From NCBI RefSeq assembly GCF_016595675.1, contig NZ_JAENJH010000006.1:332542-396541 (forward strand): a stretch of 64,000 bases of DNA. Direction: 5' to 3'. This document shows positions 25,334-33,690 of the stretch, piece by piece. This stretch comes from Prauserella cavernicola (GTDB lineage: Bacteria > Actinomycetota > Actinomycetes > Mycobacteriales > Pseudonocardiaceae). Under the pieces are notes generated by a model that searched no databases, was not told the origin of the DNA, and saw only the letters and a list, made by a program, of their open reading frames with translations. The position numbers were made by a program, and so were the translations under genes. Each line of letters begins with the position of its first letter. The first letter of the stretch is position 1.

Positions 25334-26097
25334 CCGCCCCCTCGCCCGCGGAGGTCTTCGACCTGACGGGACGCACGGCTCTGGTCACCGGCGCTTCCTC
25401 CGGGCTGGGCAACCGGTTCGCCCGTGTGCTGGCCGCGGCCGGTGCCACCGTGTGGGCGTCGGCTCGCCGGAAGGACCGGCTGGAGGAGCTCGCGGCCGAG
25501 GTCGAGGGCGTGCGCCCCGTCCGGTGCGACGTCGCCTCCGAGTCCGACCGGGCCGCGCTCGTCGACCACGTGGTGTCGGAGACCGGGCCGCTCGACGTGC
25601 TGATCAACAACGCGGGCACCGCCAGCAAGGCGAAGCCGCACGAGGAGAGTTCCGCCGCGTTCACCGAGGTGTTGGAGACGAACCTGGTCGCGCCGTTCCA
25701 CCTGGCACAGCTTGTGGCCGGCGTGGCGGAGGGACGCGCCGTGTCGATCGTGAACGTCAGCTCGATCGTCGGCGTGGTCTCCACCGCTCCCCGGGGCGGC
25801 GCGGGCTACGCGGCGGGCAAATCCGGCCTGATCGGGCTCACCCGTCAGCTCGCCGGTCACTGGGGACGCAACGGGGTCCGGGTCAACGCGCTCGCACCCG
25901 GCTGGTTCCGCACGGAGATGAACGACGCGATGTTCGAGGACGACGCGTCGGTGCGGTGGATCGAGCGCAACACGATGCTGCGCCGCTCTGGCGACCAGAG
26001 CGAGCTCGACGGCGCGCTGCTGTTCCTGGCCTCGGCGGCGTCGACCTACTGCACGGGACAGGTGCTGGCGATCGACGGAGGGTGGACGGCCCGATGA
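25330..26097 (+). CDS. SDR family oxidoreductase
   Basis: A 255-residue short-chain dehydrogenase: TGASSGLG, ASARRKDR after beta-2 (basic, so NADP is possible), NNAGTA, VNVSSIVG, YAAGK and C-terminal IDGGWTAR. ATGA overlaps on both sides place it firmly in the operon between the kinase and the first acyl-CoA dehydrogenase. In a levulinate-like scheme it could reduce the 4-oxoacyl-CoA or oxidise a 3-hydroxy intermediate; that assignment is inference. Confidence 0.9.
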   Translation: MTAPSPAEVFDLTGRTALVTGASSGLGNRFARVLAAAGATVWASARRKDRLEELAAEVEGVRPVRCDVASESDRAALVDHVVSETGPLDVLINNAGTASKAKPHEESSAAFTEVLETNLVAPFHLAQLVAGVAEGRAVSIVNVSSIVGVVSTAPRGGAGYAAGKSGLIGLTRQLAGHWGRNGVRVNALAPGWFRTEMNDAMFEDDASVRWIERNTMLRRSGDQSELDGALLFLASAASTYCTGQVLAIDGGWTAR

Positions 26098-27323
26098 GCG
26101 ACGTGTCCGAGGCCGAGCTGACCGCGTTCGCCGACACGGCCCGCGCGTGGCTGGCCGGACGGCTTCCGCCCCGTGCCGACGACGCGGGCCGGTCCGTGGC
26201 CGTGTTCCACGACCTGCCGTTCGACGAGGAACGTGCTCTGCTCGCCCGCATCCAGCACTGGTTGCGCACCAGGTTCGACGCGGGCTACGGCGCGCTGTCC
26301 TGGCCGGAGGAGTACGGCGGCGCCGGACTGTCGGAGCTGCACGAGGAAGTCTTCGCCGGAGTCGAGCGCGAGTTCGAGACGCCGGGCAGGCACGAGCTGA
26401 CATCGGTGAGCACCGCGCTGATCGCCCCGACCGTGCAGCTGTTCGGCACCGCCCGGCAACGGGAGCGGCTGGTCCGGCCGCTGCTGCGCGGAGACGAGCT
26501 GGCCTGTCAGCTCTTCTCCGAGCCGGGAGCCGGATCGGACCTGGCGGGGCTCGGCACGCGCGCGGTGCGGGACGGCGACGGCTGGATCGTCACCGGCCAG
26601 AAGGTGTGGAGCTCCGGTGCGCAGTTCGCGGGGTGGGGTGAACTGATCACCAGGACGGACCCGGACCTGCCGAAGCACAAGGGACTGACCGCGTTCCTGC
26701 TGCCGATGGACACTCCCGGTGTGGAGGTGCGGCCGCTGCGGCAGATGTCGGGCGGGTCGTCGTTCTGCGAGGTCTTTCTCGACGACGTGCGGATTCCCGA
26801 CTCGCTGCGGCTGGGCGAGGTCGGCGGTGGCTGGTCGGTGACGCTCGCGACGCTGGGCTTCGAGCGAGGGCATTCGGGAGCCGAGGTGGACCTGGGCGGC
26901 GGCTACGCGCAGCTGGCCGAGGATGCGCGCAGGCTCGGCCGTACCCACGATCCCGAGGTGCGCAGGCTGCTGGCCGAGGTGTGGGTGGCCGAGCAGGTCG
27001 CCACGATCTCCGCCCAGCGCGACCGTGAGGCCCGGCGGGCGGGCGACCAGCCGGGGCCGCTGGGGTCGCTGCGCAAACTCGCGTGGGCGCAGCGGCTGAA
27101 GCTCGTGTCGGAGGCCGCGGCGGTCGTGCTGGGCCCACGGCTGATCGCCGACGCCGCTGACGGCGGTTGGCGGTGGACCGAGCACTACCTCGGGGCGCCG
27201 GGGTATCGCATCGCGGGGGGCTCGGACGAGGTCCAGCGCACGATCATCGCGGAGCGCCTGCTCGGCCTTCCGCCGGAACCGCGCGCCGACCGCGGCGTGG
27301 CGTGGAAGGACATCCCGAGATGA
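26094..27323 (+). CDS. Acyl-CoA dehydrogenase (FadE type), first of three
   Basis: A 409-residue acyl-CoA dehydrogenase. FAD-contact motifs CQLFSEPGAGSDLAGL and VTGQKVWSSGA lie near residues 138-170, and the C-terminus has YRIAGGSDEVQRTIIAERLLGLP, the form seen in actinobacterial FadE proteins that act on bulky or branched acyl-CoA. The paralogue at 30979 has the VHGGIGFTWEH signature of the complementary subunit, so the two may form an alpha2beta2 enzyme as in cholesterol side-chain ChsE pairs (family knowledge, pairing inferred). ATG at 26094 overlaps the SDR stop; longer in-frame starts lie inside the SDR gene. Confidence 0.88.
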   Translation: MSDVSEAELTAFADTARAWLAGRLPPRADDAGRSVAVFHDLPFDEERALLARIQHWLRTRFDAGYGALSWPEEYGGAGLSELHEEVFAGVEREFETPGRHELTSVSTALIAPTVQLFGTARQRERLVRPLLRGDELACQLFSEPGAGSDLAGLGTRAVRDGDGWIVTGQKVWSSGAQFAGWGELITRTDPDLPKHKGLTAFLLPMDTPGVEVRPLRQMSGGSSFCEVFLDDVRIPDSLRLGEVGGGWSVTLATLGFERGHSGAEVDLGGGYAQLAEDARRLGRTHDPEVRRLLAEVWVAEQVATISAQRDREARRAGDQPGPLGSLRKLAWAQRLKLVSEAAAVVLGPRLIADAADGGWRWTEHYLGAPGYRIAGGSDEVQRTIIAERLLGLPPEPRADRGVAWKDIPR

Positions 27324-28117
27324 GCAGATCGCTACAGCAGTCGGTGGCCGCGGCACGGGTCGTGGAACAACCACTGGCGGGCAGGACAGCACTGGTGACG
27401 GGCGGATCCCGCGGCCTGGGCAGGGAGATCGCGATCGCGTTCGCCGCGGCGGGCGCGGACGTGGCGGTGGTGTCGCGCAAGAAGGACGCCTGCGCGCGGC
27501 TGGCCGAGGAACTGGCCGCGGCGACGGGACGGCGCGTGAGCGCACACGCCGCGCACGTCGGCGACTGGGACGGGCTGGGCACGATGCTCGACGAGGTCGA
27601 GCGCGAGCTGGGGCCGGTGGACGTGCTGGTGAACAACGCGGGGATCGCACCGGTGTATCCGAGTCTGGACCAGGTGGACGAGGCGTTGTTCGACAAGGTC
27701 TTCGCGGTCAACGTGAAGGGCCCGTTCCGCCTGCTGGCCCTGGTGGGCGCGCGCATGGCGGCCGCTGGGGGAGGGGCGATGCTCAACATCTCCTCGATGG
27801 GCTCGCGGCGCCCGACCGCGGGCGATCTTCCCTACACCGCGGCGAAGTCCGCGCTGAACACGCTGACGGCGGGGTTCGCCCAGGAGTACGGCCCGTCGGT
27901 GCGGGTGAACACGATCCTGGCCGGTCCCTTCGCGACGGACATCAGCAAGTCCTGGGACCCCGACGTGGTCGCGGCCATGGCGCGGGACTGGCCCGCGAAG
28001 CGGGTCGGCGAACCGGAGGAGATCGTCGGCGCCGCGTTGTACCTGTGCGGCCCGCAGGCCTCCTACACCACCGGCGCGCTGCTGGCCGTCGACGGGGGAA
28101 GGCTGGCCGCGCCGTGA
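27320..28117 (+). CDS. SDR family oxidoreductase
   Basis: A 265-residue short-chain dehydrogenase: an N-terminal extension of about 25 residues, TGGSRGLG, VVSRKKD (basic after beta-2, NADP likely), NNAGIA, NISSMGS, YTAAK and VDGGRLAAP. ATGA overlap with the acyl-CoA dehydrogenase upstream and GTGA overlap with the DUF35 gene downstream. Likely a 3-oxoacyl- or other oxoacyl-CoA reductase of the operon. Confidence 0.9.
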   Translation: MSRSLQQSVAAARVVEQPLAGRTALVTGGSRGLGREIAIAFAAAGADVAVVSRKKDACARLAEELAAATGRRVSAHAAHVGDWDGLGTMLDEVERELGPVDVLVNNAGIAPVYPSLDQVDEALFDKVFAVNVKGPFRLLALVGARMAAAGGGAMLNISSMGSRRPTAGDLPYTAAKSALNTLTAGFAQEYGPSVRVNTILAGPFATDISKSWDPDVVAAMARDWPAKRVGEPEEIVGAALYLCGPQASYTTGALLAVDGGRLAAP

Positions 28118-28524
28118 GACTTGTCGACGAGTCGCTGTTCACCGAGACGCCGGAAGGCCTGGCGCTGCTGGGAAGCCGGTGCGCGGACTGCGAGGCGCAC
28201 ACGTTTCCGCGCCAGAGCGGATGCCCGCGGTGCACCGGTTCGGTGCTGGCGGACGTGCCGCTGGCCAGGACGGGCGTTCTGTGGTCGTGGACCGTGCAGG
28301 GCTTCCGGCCCAAACCGCCCTACACCGGCTCGGAGGCCTACGAGCCGTACGGGGTCGGTTATGTCGAGCTGCCCGGACAGCTGATCGTCGAGACGCGCCT
28401 GGTCGAGAGCGACCCCGGCAAGCTGCGGATCGGGATGCCGGTGGAACTGGCCTTCGTGCCGTTCCGGGACGACGACCAGGGTCAGGTCCACACGTTCGCG
28501 TTCGTGGAGGCGGCACATGGTTGA
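28114..28524 (+). CDS. DUF35 OB-fold protein with zinc ribbon
   Basis: A 136-residue Zn-ribbon/OB-fold acyl-CoA-associated protein. The rubredoxin-like ribbon is CADC (about residues 23-26) and CPRC (residues 37-40), followed by the OB fold with WSWTVQGF and EPYGVGYVELPGQ. DUF35 proteins are obligate partners of thiolase-like enzymes: in steroid side-chain degradation DUF35 plus Ltp2 forms a retro-aldolase, and in other cases an HMG-CoA-forming pair (established). GTG start overlaps the SDR stop. The 8-nt overlap with the thiolase-like gene agrees with a stoichiometric complex. Confidence 0.88.
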   Translation: MRLVDESLFTETPEGLALLGSRCADCEAHTFPRQSGCPRCTGSVLADVPLARTGVLWSWTVQGFRPKPPYTGSEAYEPYGVGYVELPGQLIVETRLVESDPGKLRIGMPVELAFVPFRDDDQGQVHTFAFVEAAHG

Positions 28525-29662
28525 GGTGGCGATCGTCGGCATCGGGATGCACCGGTTCGGCCGCACGGACGGCGTGTCCGGCCGGGCGCAGGCCGTGCAC
28601 GCGGCGCGGGAAGCGATGCGGGACGCCGGGGTCCGGTTCTCGGACCTGCAGTTCGGGTTCGGCGGTTCGCATTCGGCGGGCGACGCCGACACGCTGGTGT
28701 CGGAGCTCGGGCTGACGGGACTGCCGTTCATCAACGTGGCGAACGGTTGCGCCACCGGAGGATCGGCGTTGATCGCCGCGGAGGCCGCGATTCGTTCCGG
28801 CCAGCACGACATCGGCCTGGTGCTCGGGTTCGACAAGCATCCGAGGGGCGCGTTCAACACCGATCCGGCCGAGCACGGGATCGGCGCCTGGTACGGCGAG
28901 ACCGGATTGATGGTGACCACGCAGTTCTTCGGGATGAAGATCCAGCGATACCTGCACGAGCACGACATCGACCCGGGCGTGCTCGCCCGGATCGCCGAGA
29001 AGTCGTTTCGCAACGGTGCGCGCAATCCGATGGCGTGGCGGCGCACGGAGCTCTCGGCGGCCGAGATCGCGGCGGCGCCGATGATCTCGCACCCGCTGAC
29101 GCAGTACATGTACTGCTCGCCGGGCGAGGGCGCGGTCGCGCTGGTGCTGTGCCGGGCCGACCGGGCCAGGGAGTATCGCGACCGGCCGGTGTTCCTGCGC
29201 GGGGCGGCATTGCGCTCGCGCCGGTACGGCTCGTTCGAGGTCTTCTCGCCGTGGCTGGCGGCGGAACGGGCCGAGTCGCCGAGCGTGGAGGCCGCGCGCG
29301 CCGTGTTCGAGCAAGCCGGGGTCGCACCGTCGGACGTGGACGTGGCGCAGGTGCAGGACACCGAGTCGGGCGCGGAGCTGATGCACCTGGCCGAGACAGG
29401 ACTGTGCGCGCACGGCGACCAGGCCGAGCTGATCGACTCGGGCGCGACGGAGATCGGCGGCCGGTTGCCGGTCAACACCGACGGCGGGTGTATCGCGAAC
29501 GGCGAGCCGATCGGGGCGTCGGGACTGCGGCAGGTCCACGAGAACGTGCTGCAGCTGCGCGGGGACGCGGGCGAGCACCAGGTACCGGGGAGCCCGAGGG
29601 TCGGTTTCACGCACGTGTACGGAGCTCCGGGGATCAGCGCGTGCACCGTGCTGTCCCGGTGA
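28517..29662 (+). CDS. Thiolase-like lipid-transfer protein (Ltp2-like aldolase candidate)
   Basis: A 381-residue thiolase-superfamily protein of the SCP-x/Ltp type. The first half has VANGCATGGSALIAAEAAI, so a cysteine is present at the thiolase nucleophile region. In the C-terminal half the usual GHPxGATG reads NGEPIGASG, so the catalytic histidine is a glutamate. That pattern fits Ltp-type aldolases and not a true thiolase. The C-terminus has THVYGAPGISA. It overlaps the DUF35 gene, its expected partner. It could split a beta-hydroxyacyl-CoA with a branched or tertiary carbon, or act as an acyl transfer enzyme. Confidence 0.82.
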   Translation: MVEVAIVGIGMHRFGRTDGVSGRAQAVHAAREAMRDAGVRFSDLQFGFGGSHSAGDADTLVSELGLTGLPFINVANGCATGGSALIAAEAAIRSGQHDIGLVLGFDKHPRGAFNTDPAEHGIGAWYGETGLMVTTQFFGMKIQRYLHEHDIDPGVLARIAEKSFRNGARNPMAWRRTELSAAEIAAAPMISHPLTQYMYCSPGEGAVALVLCRADRAREYRDRPVFLRGAALRSRRYGSFEVFSPWLAAERAESPSVEAARAVFEQAGVAPSDVDVAQVQDTESGAELMHLAETGLCAHGDQAELIDSGATEIGGRLPVNTDGGCIANGEPIGASGLRQVHENVLQLRGDAGEHQVPGSPRVGFTHVYGAPGISACTVLSR

Positions 29663-29674
29663 AAGGAACGAGCC

Positions 29675-30982
29675 ATGGCCTGGGAATTCGAGACCGAACC
29701 CGAGGTGCAGCGGGAGCTGGACTGGGTCGAGGAGTTCGTCAGCGAGCAGGTGGAGCCGGTCGACCAGCTGATCGAGCACGCGTGGAACCCGCGCGATCCG
29801 GTGCGCAACGCTCTGATCAAACCCTTGCAGCAGCAGGTCAGGGACCGTGAGCTGTGGGCGTGTCATCTCGGCCCCGAGCTGGGTGGCAAGGGCTACGGCC
29901 AGCTGCGGTTGGCGCTGTTGAACGAAAAGCTAGGCCGGACGCACTCGGGCCCGGTGGTGTTCGGCTGTCAGGCGCCGGATTCGGGCAATGCCGAGATCCT
30001 GGCCCACTACGGCAGTGAGTACCTGAAGAAGACCTACCTGGAGCCGTTGATCGACGGCGAGATCGTGTCGTGCTTCTCGATGACGGAGCCCCACGGCGGA
30101 TCCGACCCGACGGGGTTTCGCACCACCGCGGTGCTCGACGGCGACGAGTGGGTGCTCAACGGGGAGAAGTGGTTCTCCTCGCACGCGCTGTTCGCGGAGT
30201 TCCTGATCGTGATGGCGGTGACCGAGCCGGACGCGCCCGCGCACACGAGCATGTCGATGTTCGTGGTGCCTGCTAACGCGCCGGGCATCGAGCGCGTGCG
30301 GGACGTGTCGGTGTGGGGCCACGAGGAAACCGTTGGCACTCACCAGTATCTGCGCTACACCGACGTCCGGGTGCCCGCCGAGAACCTGCTGGGCGAGCGC
30401 GGCCAAGCGTTTGCGGTGGCGCAGACGCGGCTGGGTGGCGGGCGAATCCACCACGCGATGCGCACCGTCGGACTGGTCCAGTCCGCGTTCGAGATGATGA
30501 AGCGCAGAGCGGTGTCGAGGAGAGCCAAAGGGCAGCGACTGGCCGACACCCAGCTGGTGCAGGAGATGATCGCCGACTCCTGGATCCAGGTGGAGCAGTT
30601 CCGGTTGCTGGTGCTGCGCACCGCGTGGCGGATCGACCGGTACAACGACTACCGCAGGGTGCGGGCCGACATCTCGGCCGTCAAGGCCGCGATGCCGAAG
30701 GTGCTCGCCGACGTCGCGGGCCGGGCCATCCAGATCCACGGTTCGCTGGGTATCTCGAAGGAGCTGCCGTTCGGAAAGTGGGTGATGGAGTCGTTCCACA
30801 TGGGACTGGCCGATGGCGCGACCGAGGTGCACAAGGTCAATCTCGCCCAGGCGCTGTTGCGGGGCACGGAACCCGACGACGGCCTGTTCCCGCCCTACAT
30901 CCTGCCCACCCGCGGGGCCGATGCCCGCGAACGCTTCGCCGACGTGCTCGCCGCGGTGGCCGACGACGGGGAACCGGCATGA
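29675..30982 (+). CDS. Acyl-CoA dehydrogenase of ACAD10/11 type
   Basis: A 435-residue acyl-CoA dehydrogenase-fold enzyme. Blocks include SCFSMTEPHGGSDP, LNGEKWFSSHA and GGGRIHHAMRTVGLVQSA. Ordinary acyl-CoA dehydrogenases place a catalytic Glu in a YEGT-like turn; here the turn reads ADGATEVH (residues 379-386), the signature seen in ACAD10/11 proteins and LvaC-like enzymes that process 4-phosphoacyl-CoA. Together with the APH kinase gene 4 kb upstream in the same operon this points to phosphorylation and elimination of a 4-hydroxyl. AAAGGA before the ATG. Overlaps the third dehydrogenase by ATGA. Confidence 0.87.
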   Translation: MAWEFETEPEVQRELDWVEEFVSEQVEPVDQLIEHAWNPRDPVRNALIKPLQQQVRDRELWACHLGPELGGKGYGQLRLALLNEKLGRTHSGPVVFGCQAPDSGNAEILAHYGSEYLKKTYLEPLIDGEIVSCFSMTEPHGGSDPTGFRTTAVLDGDEWVLNGEKWFSSHALFAEFLIVMAVTEPDAPAHTSMSMFVVPANAPGIERVRDVSVWGHEETVGTHQYLRYTDVRVPAENLLGERGQAFAVAQTRLGGGRIHHAMRTVGLVQSAFEMMKRRAVSRRAKGQRLADTQLVQEMIADSWIQVEQFRLLVLRTAWRIDRYNDYRRVRADISAVKAAMPKVLADVAGRAIQIHGSLGISKELPFGKWVMESFHMGLADGATEVHKVNLAQALLRGTEPDDGLFPPYILPTRGADARERFADVLAAVADDGEPA

Positions 30983-32094
30983 GCCCGCGGATCACCCCGG
31001 ACGCCGACGCCGAGGAACTCCGGTCGGTGGTCCGGGACTTCCTCGCCCGGTACGGAGATGCCGAGGTGGTGCTGGGTCAGGCGGCGACCGGGCAGTCCTG
31101 GGTCCGGGAGCTGTGGCGGCGCTTCGCCGTCGAGCTCGGCGCGGTCGCGCTCGACGTCCCGGAAGACGCCGGGGGAGCGGGGGCCGGCTTCCGTGAGGTC
31201 GCGATCGTGGCGGAGGAGCTGGGCCGGTCGCTGGTGCGCTCGCCCTGGTTCTCCACGGCCGTGCTCGGTGTGGGCGTGCTGCTCGAGGTCACGGACGCCA
31301 CGGAGCTGCTCGCCGAGGTGGCCTCCGGCGCCACGACCGCCACCCTGGCCTACCGCGAGGACTACGGCGACGACGATCCCGCCGTGGTGCGGACCACCGC
31401 CGAGCGGGACCGTCACGGCGAGTGGTTCCTGACCGGACGGAAGACGCTGGTCGTGGAGGGCGCCACCGCCGATGTGGTGTTCGTCGTCGCCTCGGTCGAG
31501 GGCGAGTCGACACTGTTCGCCGTCGACGGCGCGGCCAAGGGCCTGGAGCGCACGCCGGTACGCGCCCTCGATCCCACCCGGCAGCTGGCCGAACTCGGGT
31601 TCGAGCGCACGCCGGCGCGACTGCTCGGCGATCCCGGTGACGCGCGTCCGGTGCTGGACCGCGTGCTCGACCGCGCCGTGGCCGCGCTGTCGTGCGAACA
31701 GGCCGGCGGCGCGGCGGCCGCACTGGACATGTCCGTGGCCCATGCGGGCACCCGGCTCCAGTTCGGCAGGCCCATCGGTACCTTCCAGGCGATCAAACAC
31801 CGCTGCGCGGACATGGCCGTGCACGTCGAGGCTGCCCGATCCGCGTCACTGTGGGCCGCGGCAGCCGCGTCCGACGACCAGGCGGCGCTGCCTGCCGCGG
31901 CCGCCACGGCCGCGCTGGTCTGCGGCGAGGCCTACACCTGGGTGGCCGCCGAGACGGTTCAGGTGCACGGCGGCATCGGCTTCACATGGGAACACCCCGC
32001 ACACCTCCACGTGCGCAGGGCGGCCACGTCCTCGGCGCTGTTCGGGGACCGGACCCGGCAGCGGGAATCGCTGCTCGCCCGGCTCGGGATCTGA
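30979..32094 (+). CDS. Acyl-CoA dehydrogenase (FadE partner-type)
   Basis: A 371-residue acyl-CoA dehydrogenase-like protein, shorter than the other two and with a weaker N-terminal FAD region (REDYGDD in place of the usual TEP motif). Its end has QVHGGIGFTWEHPAHLHVRRA, typical of the partner subunit of actinobacterial FadE heterotetramers. It probably pairs with the protein at 26094. ATGA overlap with the ACAD10/11-type gene. It is the last gene of the nine-gene operon; TetR follows after 73 bp. Confidence 0.85.
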   Translation: MSPRITPDADAEELRSVVRDFLARYGDAEVVLGQAATGQSWVRELWRRFAVELGAVALDVPEDAGGAGAGFREVAIVAEELGRSLVRSPWFSTAVLGVGVLLEVTDATELLAEVASGATTATLAYREDYGDDDPAVVRTTAERDRHGEWFLTGRKTLVVEGATADVVFVVASVEGESTLFAVDGAAKGLERTPVRALDPTRQLAELGFERTPARLLGDPGDARPVLDRVLDRAVAALSCEQAGGAAAALDMSVAHAGTRLQFGRPIGTFQAIKHRCADMAVHVEAARSASLWAAAAASDDQAALPAAAATAALVCGEAYTWVAAETVQVHGGIGFTWEHPAHLHVRRAATSSALFGDRTRQRESLLARLGI

Positions 32095-32108
32095 GGTGGA
32101 AGGGAGTT

Positions 32109-32119
32109 GAACTTGGTTC
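32109..32119. promoter_or_regulatory. AGTTCA regulon site D
   Basis: GAAC-TTG-GTTC, an inverted repeat containing the reverse complement AAGTTC of the shared core, 49 bp before the TetR start. It would let the TetR protein control its own gene. Confidence 0.45.
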
Positions 32120-32167
32120 GATACTGTTGACTAGGCTGGGCCGGTCGCCGTTCGAAGGGGTCGTGAC

Positions 32168-32812
32168 ATGAGCATCGAGGCACTGACCGAGGCCGACGAC
32201 GGCCCGCGGTCGAAGCGGCCCGCCATCCTCGCGGCGGCCGTCGAGTGCTTCGGCGAGGTCGGCTACGAGGCCACCAAGTGGTCCGAGGTGGCCGACCGCG
32301 TGGGAATCGGCCAGACCGCGCTCTACCACTACTTCGAGTCGAAGGCCCACTGCCTGCTGACGATCATGCGCCTCGGGCTGCGCAACTCCGACGTGGCCTT
32401 CCGCGCGGCCACGGCGGAAGCTCCGGACGCGCTCGGCGCGTTGCGCAGCGCCGTCTCCGCCGCGTACGCGTTGTCGCCGCAGGAGGTGCACCAGAACCGG
32501 ATCCTGCAGGCGAACATCGCGCTGCTGGCCAACAAGCGCGCCTCCGCGCGCGAGGAAGCCGAACGGCAGGCCTGCCGTGAGCTCGTGGCGCGCATCGAGC
32601 ACAACTGGACGGTGCTGCTCGAGCGCGGCATGGCCGCGGGCGAGTTCCCCCGGCACGACTCCGTGATCATGGCCAGGAGCCTGCTCGGTCTCATTGTGAG
32701 CGTCTGGCGCTGGTACCGGCCCGACGGCTCGCTCGAGCTCGACGGGATCTCGGAGTTCATCGCCGACTGCTGCCTGCGCATGGTGGCGGGCACGCAGCCC
32801 GCACAGCGCTGA
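32168..32812 (+). CDS. TetR-family regulator of the catabolic locus
   Basis: A 214-residue TetR regulator: HTH in ILAAAVECFGEVGYEATKWSEVADRVGIGQTALYHYFESK (cut here into its two helices AILAAAVECFGEVG and VADRVGIGQTALYHYF), then a ligand domain with SVWRWYRPDG near residue 185, a feature of KstR2/FadR-like TetR proteins that bind acyl-CoA. AAGGGG precedes the ATG. Situated in the middle of the locus between the two main operons, so the best candidate to bind the AGTTCA sites. Effector likely a CoA thioester of the substrate (inference). Confidence 0.87.
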   Translation: MSIEALTEADDGPRSKRPAILAAAVECFGEVGYEATKWSEVADRVGIGQTALYHYFESKAHCLLTIMRLGLRNSDVAFRAATAEAPDALGALRSAVSAAYALSPQEVHQNRILQANIALLANKRASAREEAERQACRELVARIEHNWTVLLERGMAAGEFPRHDSVIMARSLLGLIVSVWRWYRPDGSLELDGISEFIADCCLRMVAGTQPAQR

Positions 32813-32852
32813 GCATGTTCCCTTGCTCCCACCGGGGCGAGTCACTAGTGTG

Positions 32853-32875
32853 AAACCAAACTGAACTCAGGTTTG
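32853..32875. promoter_or_regulatory. AGTTCA regulon site E
   Basis: AAACC at 32853-32857 and GGTTT at 32870-32874 enclose CTGAACTCAG, which is the reverse complement of the AGTTCA core. It lies about 50 bp upstream of the SnoaL-like gene start at 32926. Confidence 0.5.
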
Positions 32876-32925
32876 CTTTTAGTGCAATGAAGAACACTGC
32901 CGGTCGTCAGAGAGGACGGGGCATT

Positions 32926-33294
32926 GTGATCATCGAGGACTACTACGCACGGCTGGACGGTCCCCGGCCGCTCGACGGACTCGAGCTCGTGGAGCCCGAC
33001 GTCGCGTTCCTGTTCGCCCTTCCCGGCCACGAGGTCTCGGGTACGGACCGCGACGACCTGAAGGCCTACATCGAGGGCAGGCCGCCGGTCGGGCGCAAGC
33101 ACCAGGTGCTGCGCCGCAGCCGCGACGGCGATCTGGAGATGGTCTACGGGATCGTCACCGAGGGGGACGGTCGCGGGACCGGTTCCTTCTCCGCCGTCGC
33201 CCTGCTCTCCTCGGACCGGAGGGTGGCTCGCTATCAGGCGTTCTTCCATCCCACGTTCGCTCTGTTCCCGTTGCCCGCCGGCGGTGCGGTGTGA
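32926..33294 (+). CDS. SnoaL-like / NTF2-fold protein
   Basis: A 122-residue cone-fold (SnoaL/ketosteroid-isomerase-like) protein: IIEDYYARLDG, EPDVAFLFALPGHEVSG, and ARYQAFFHPTFALF. Members are dehydratases, isomerases or cyclases of polycyclic substrates. I prefer the GTG at 32926 (GAGGACGGGG upstream) over the ATG at 32887, which lies next to the operator and has no ribosome binding site. First gene of a five-gene unit; its stop overlaps the next start (GTGA). Confidence 0.75.
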   Translation: MIIEDYYARLDGPRPLDGLELVEPDVAFLFALPGHEVSGTDRDDLKAYIEGRPPVGRKHQVLRRSRDGDLEMVYGIVTEGDGRGTGSFSAVALLSSDRRVARYQAFFHPTFALFPLPAGGAV

Positions 33295-33662
33295 GCGCCG
33301 CGGACGTGCTGACCCGGTGGTTCGCGGTGATGGATTCGGACCGGCCGGAGGACATCCTCGAGATGATCACCCCTGACTTCCGGTTCTCGATCGTCTTCGC
33401 CACCTCGGACGGTCAGGCGAGGGACTTCGCGGGCGGCCGGGAGGCCATGCAGGGCTACCTCGCCCAGCGCGAGAAGAGCGTGCTGACCCACCACGTGCTC
33501 TCGTCCGCGACGGTGGGTTCTGACGAGCTGGTGCTCGGGCAGGCACGCCGAGGTGAGGCATTCGAGTCCACCTTCGTCGCCGCCGCGCGACTGGACGAGG
33601 CCGGCAAGGTCGCCTCGCTGATGATCGGGCGCTCGCCCGCCCTCGACATCAGCGCGCTCTGA
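33291..33662 (+). CDS. SnoaL-like / NTF2-fold protein
   Basis: A 123-residue cone-fold protein: LTRWFAVMDSDRPEDILEMITPDFRFSI is the usual first helix and strand, and GGREAMQGYLAQREKSVLTHHVLS follows. The GTG start overlaps the preceding stop, suggesting the two SnoaL-like proteins form a heteromer. Function is likely ring hydration, dehydration or isomerisation, or merely substrate binding. Confidence 0.78.
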   Translation: MSAADVLTRWFAVMDSDRPEDILEMITPDFRFSIVFATSDGQARDFAGGREAMQGYLAQREKSVLTHHVLSSATVGSDELVLGQARRGEAFESTFVAAARLDEAGKVASLMIGRSPALDISAL

Positions 33663-33690
33663 TTCCTCTCCGACGAAAAGAGGCACATCG

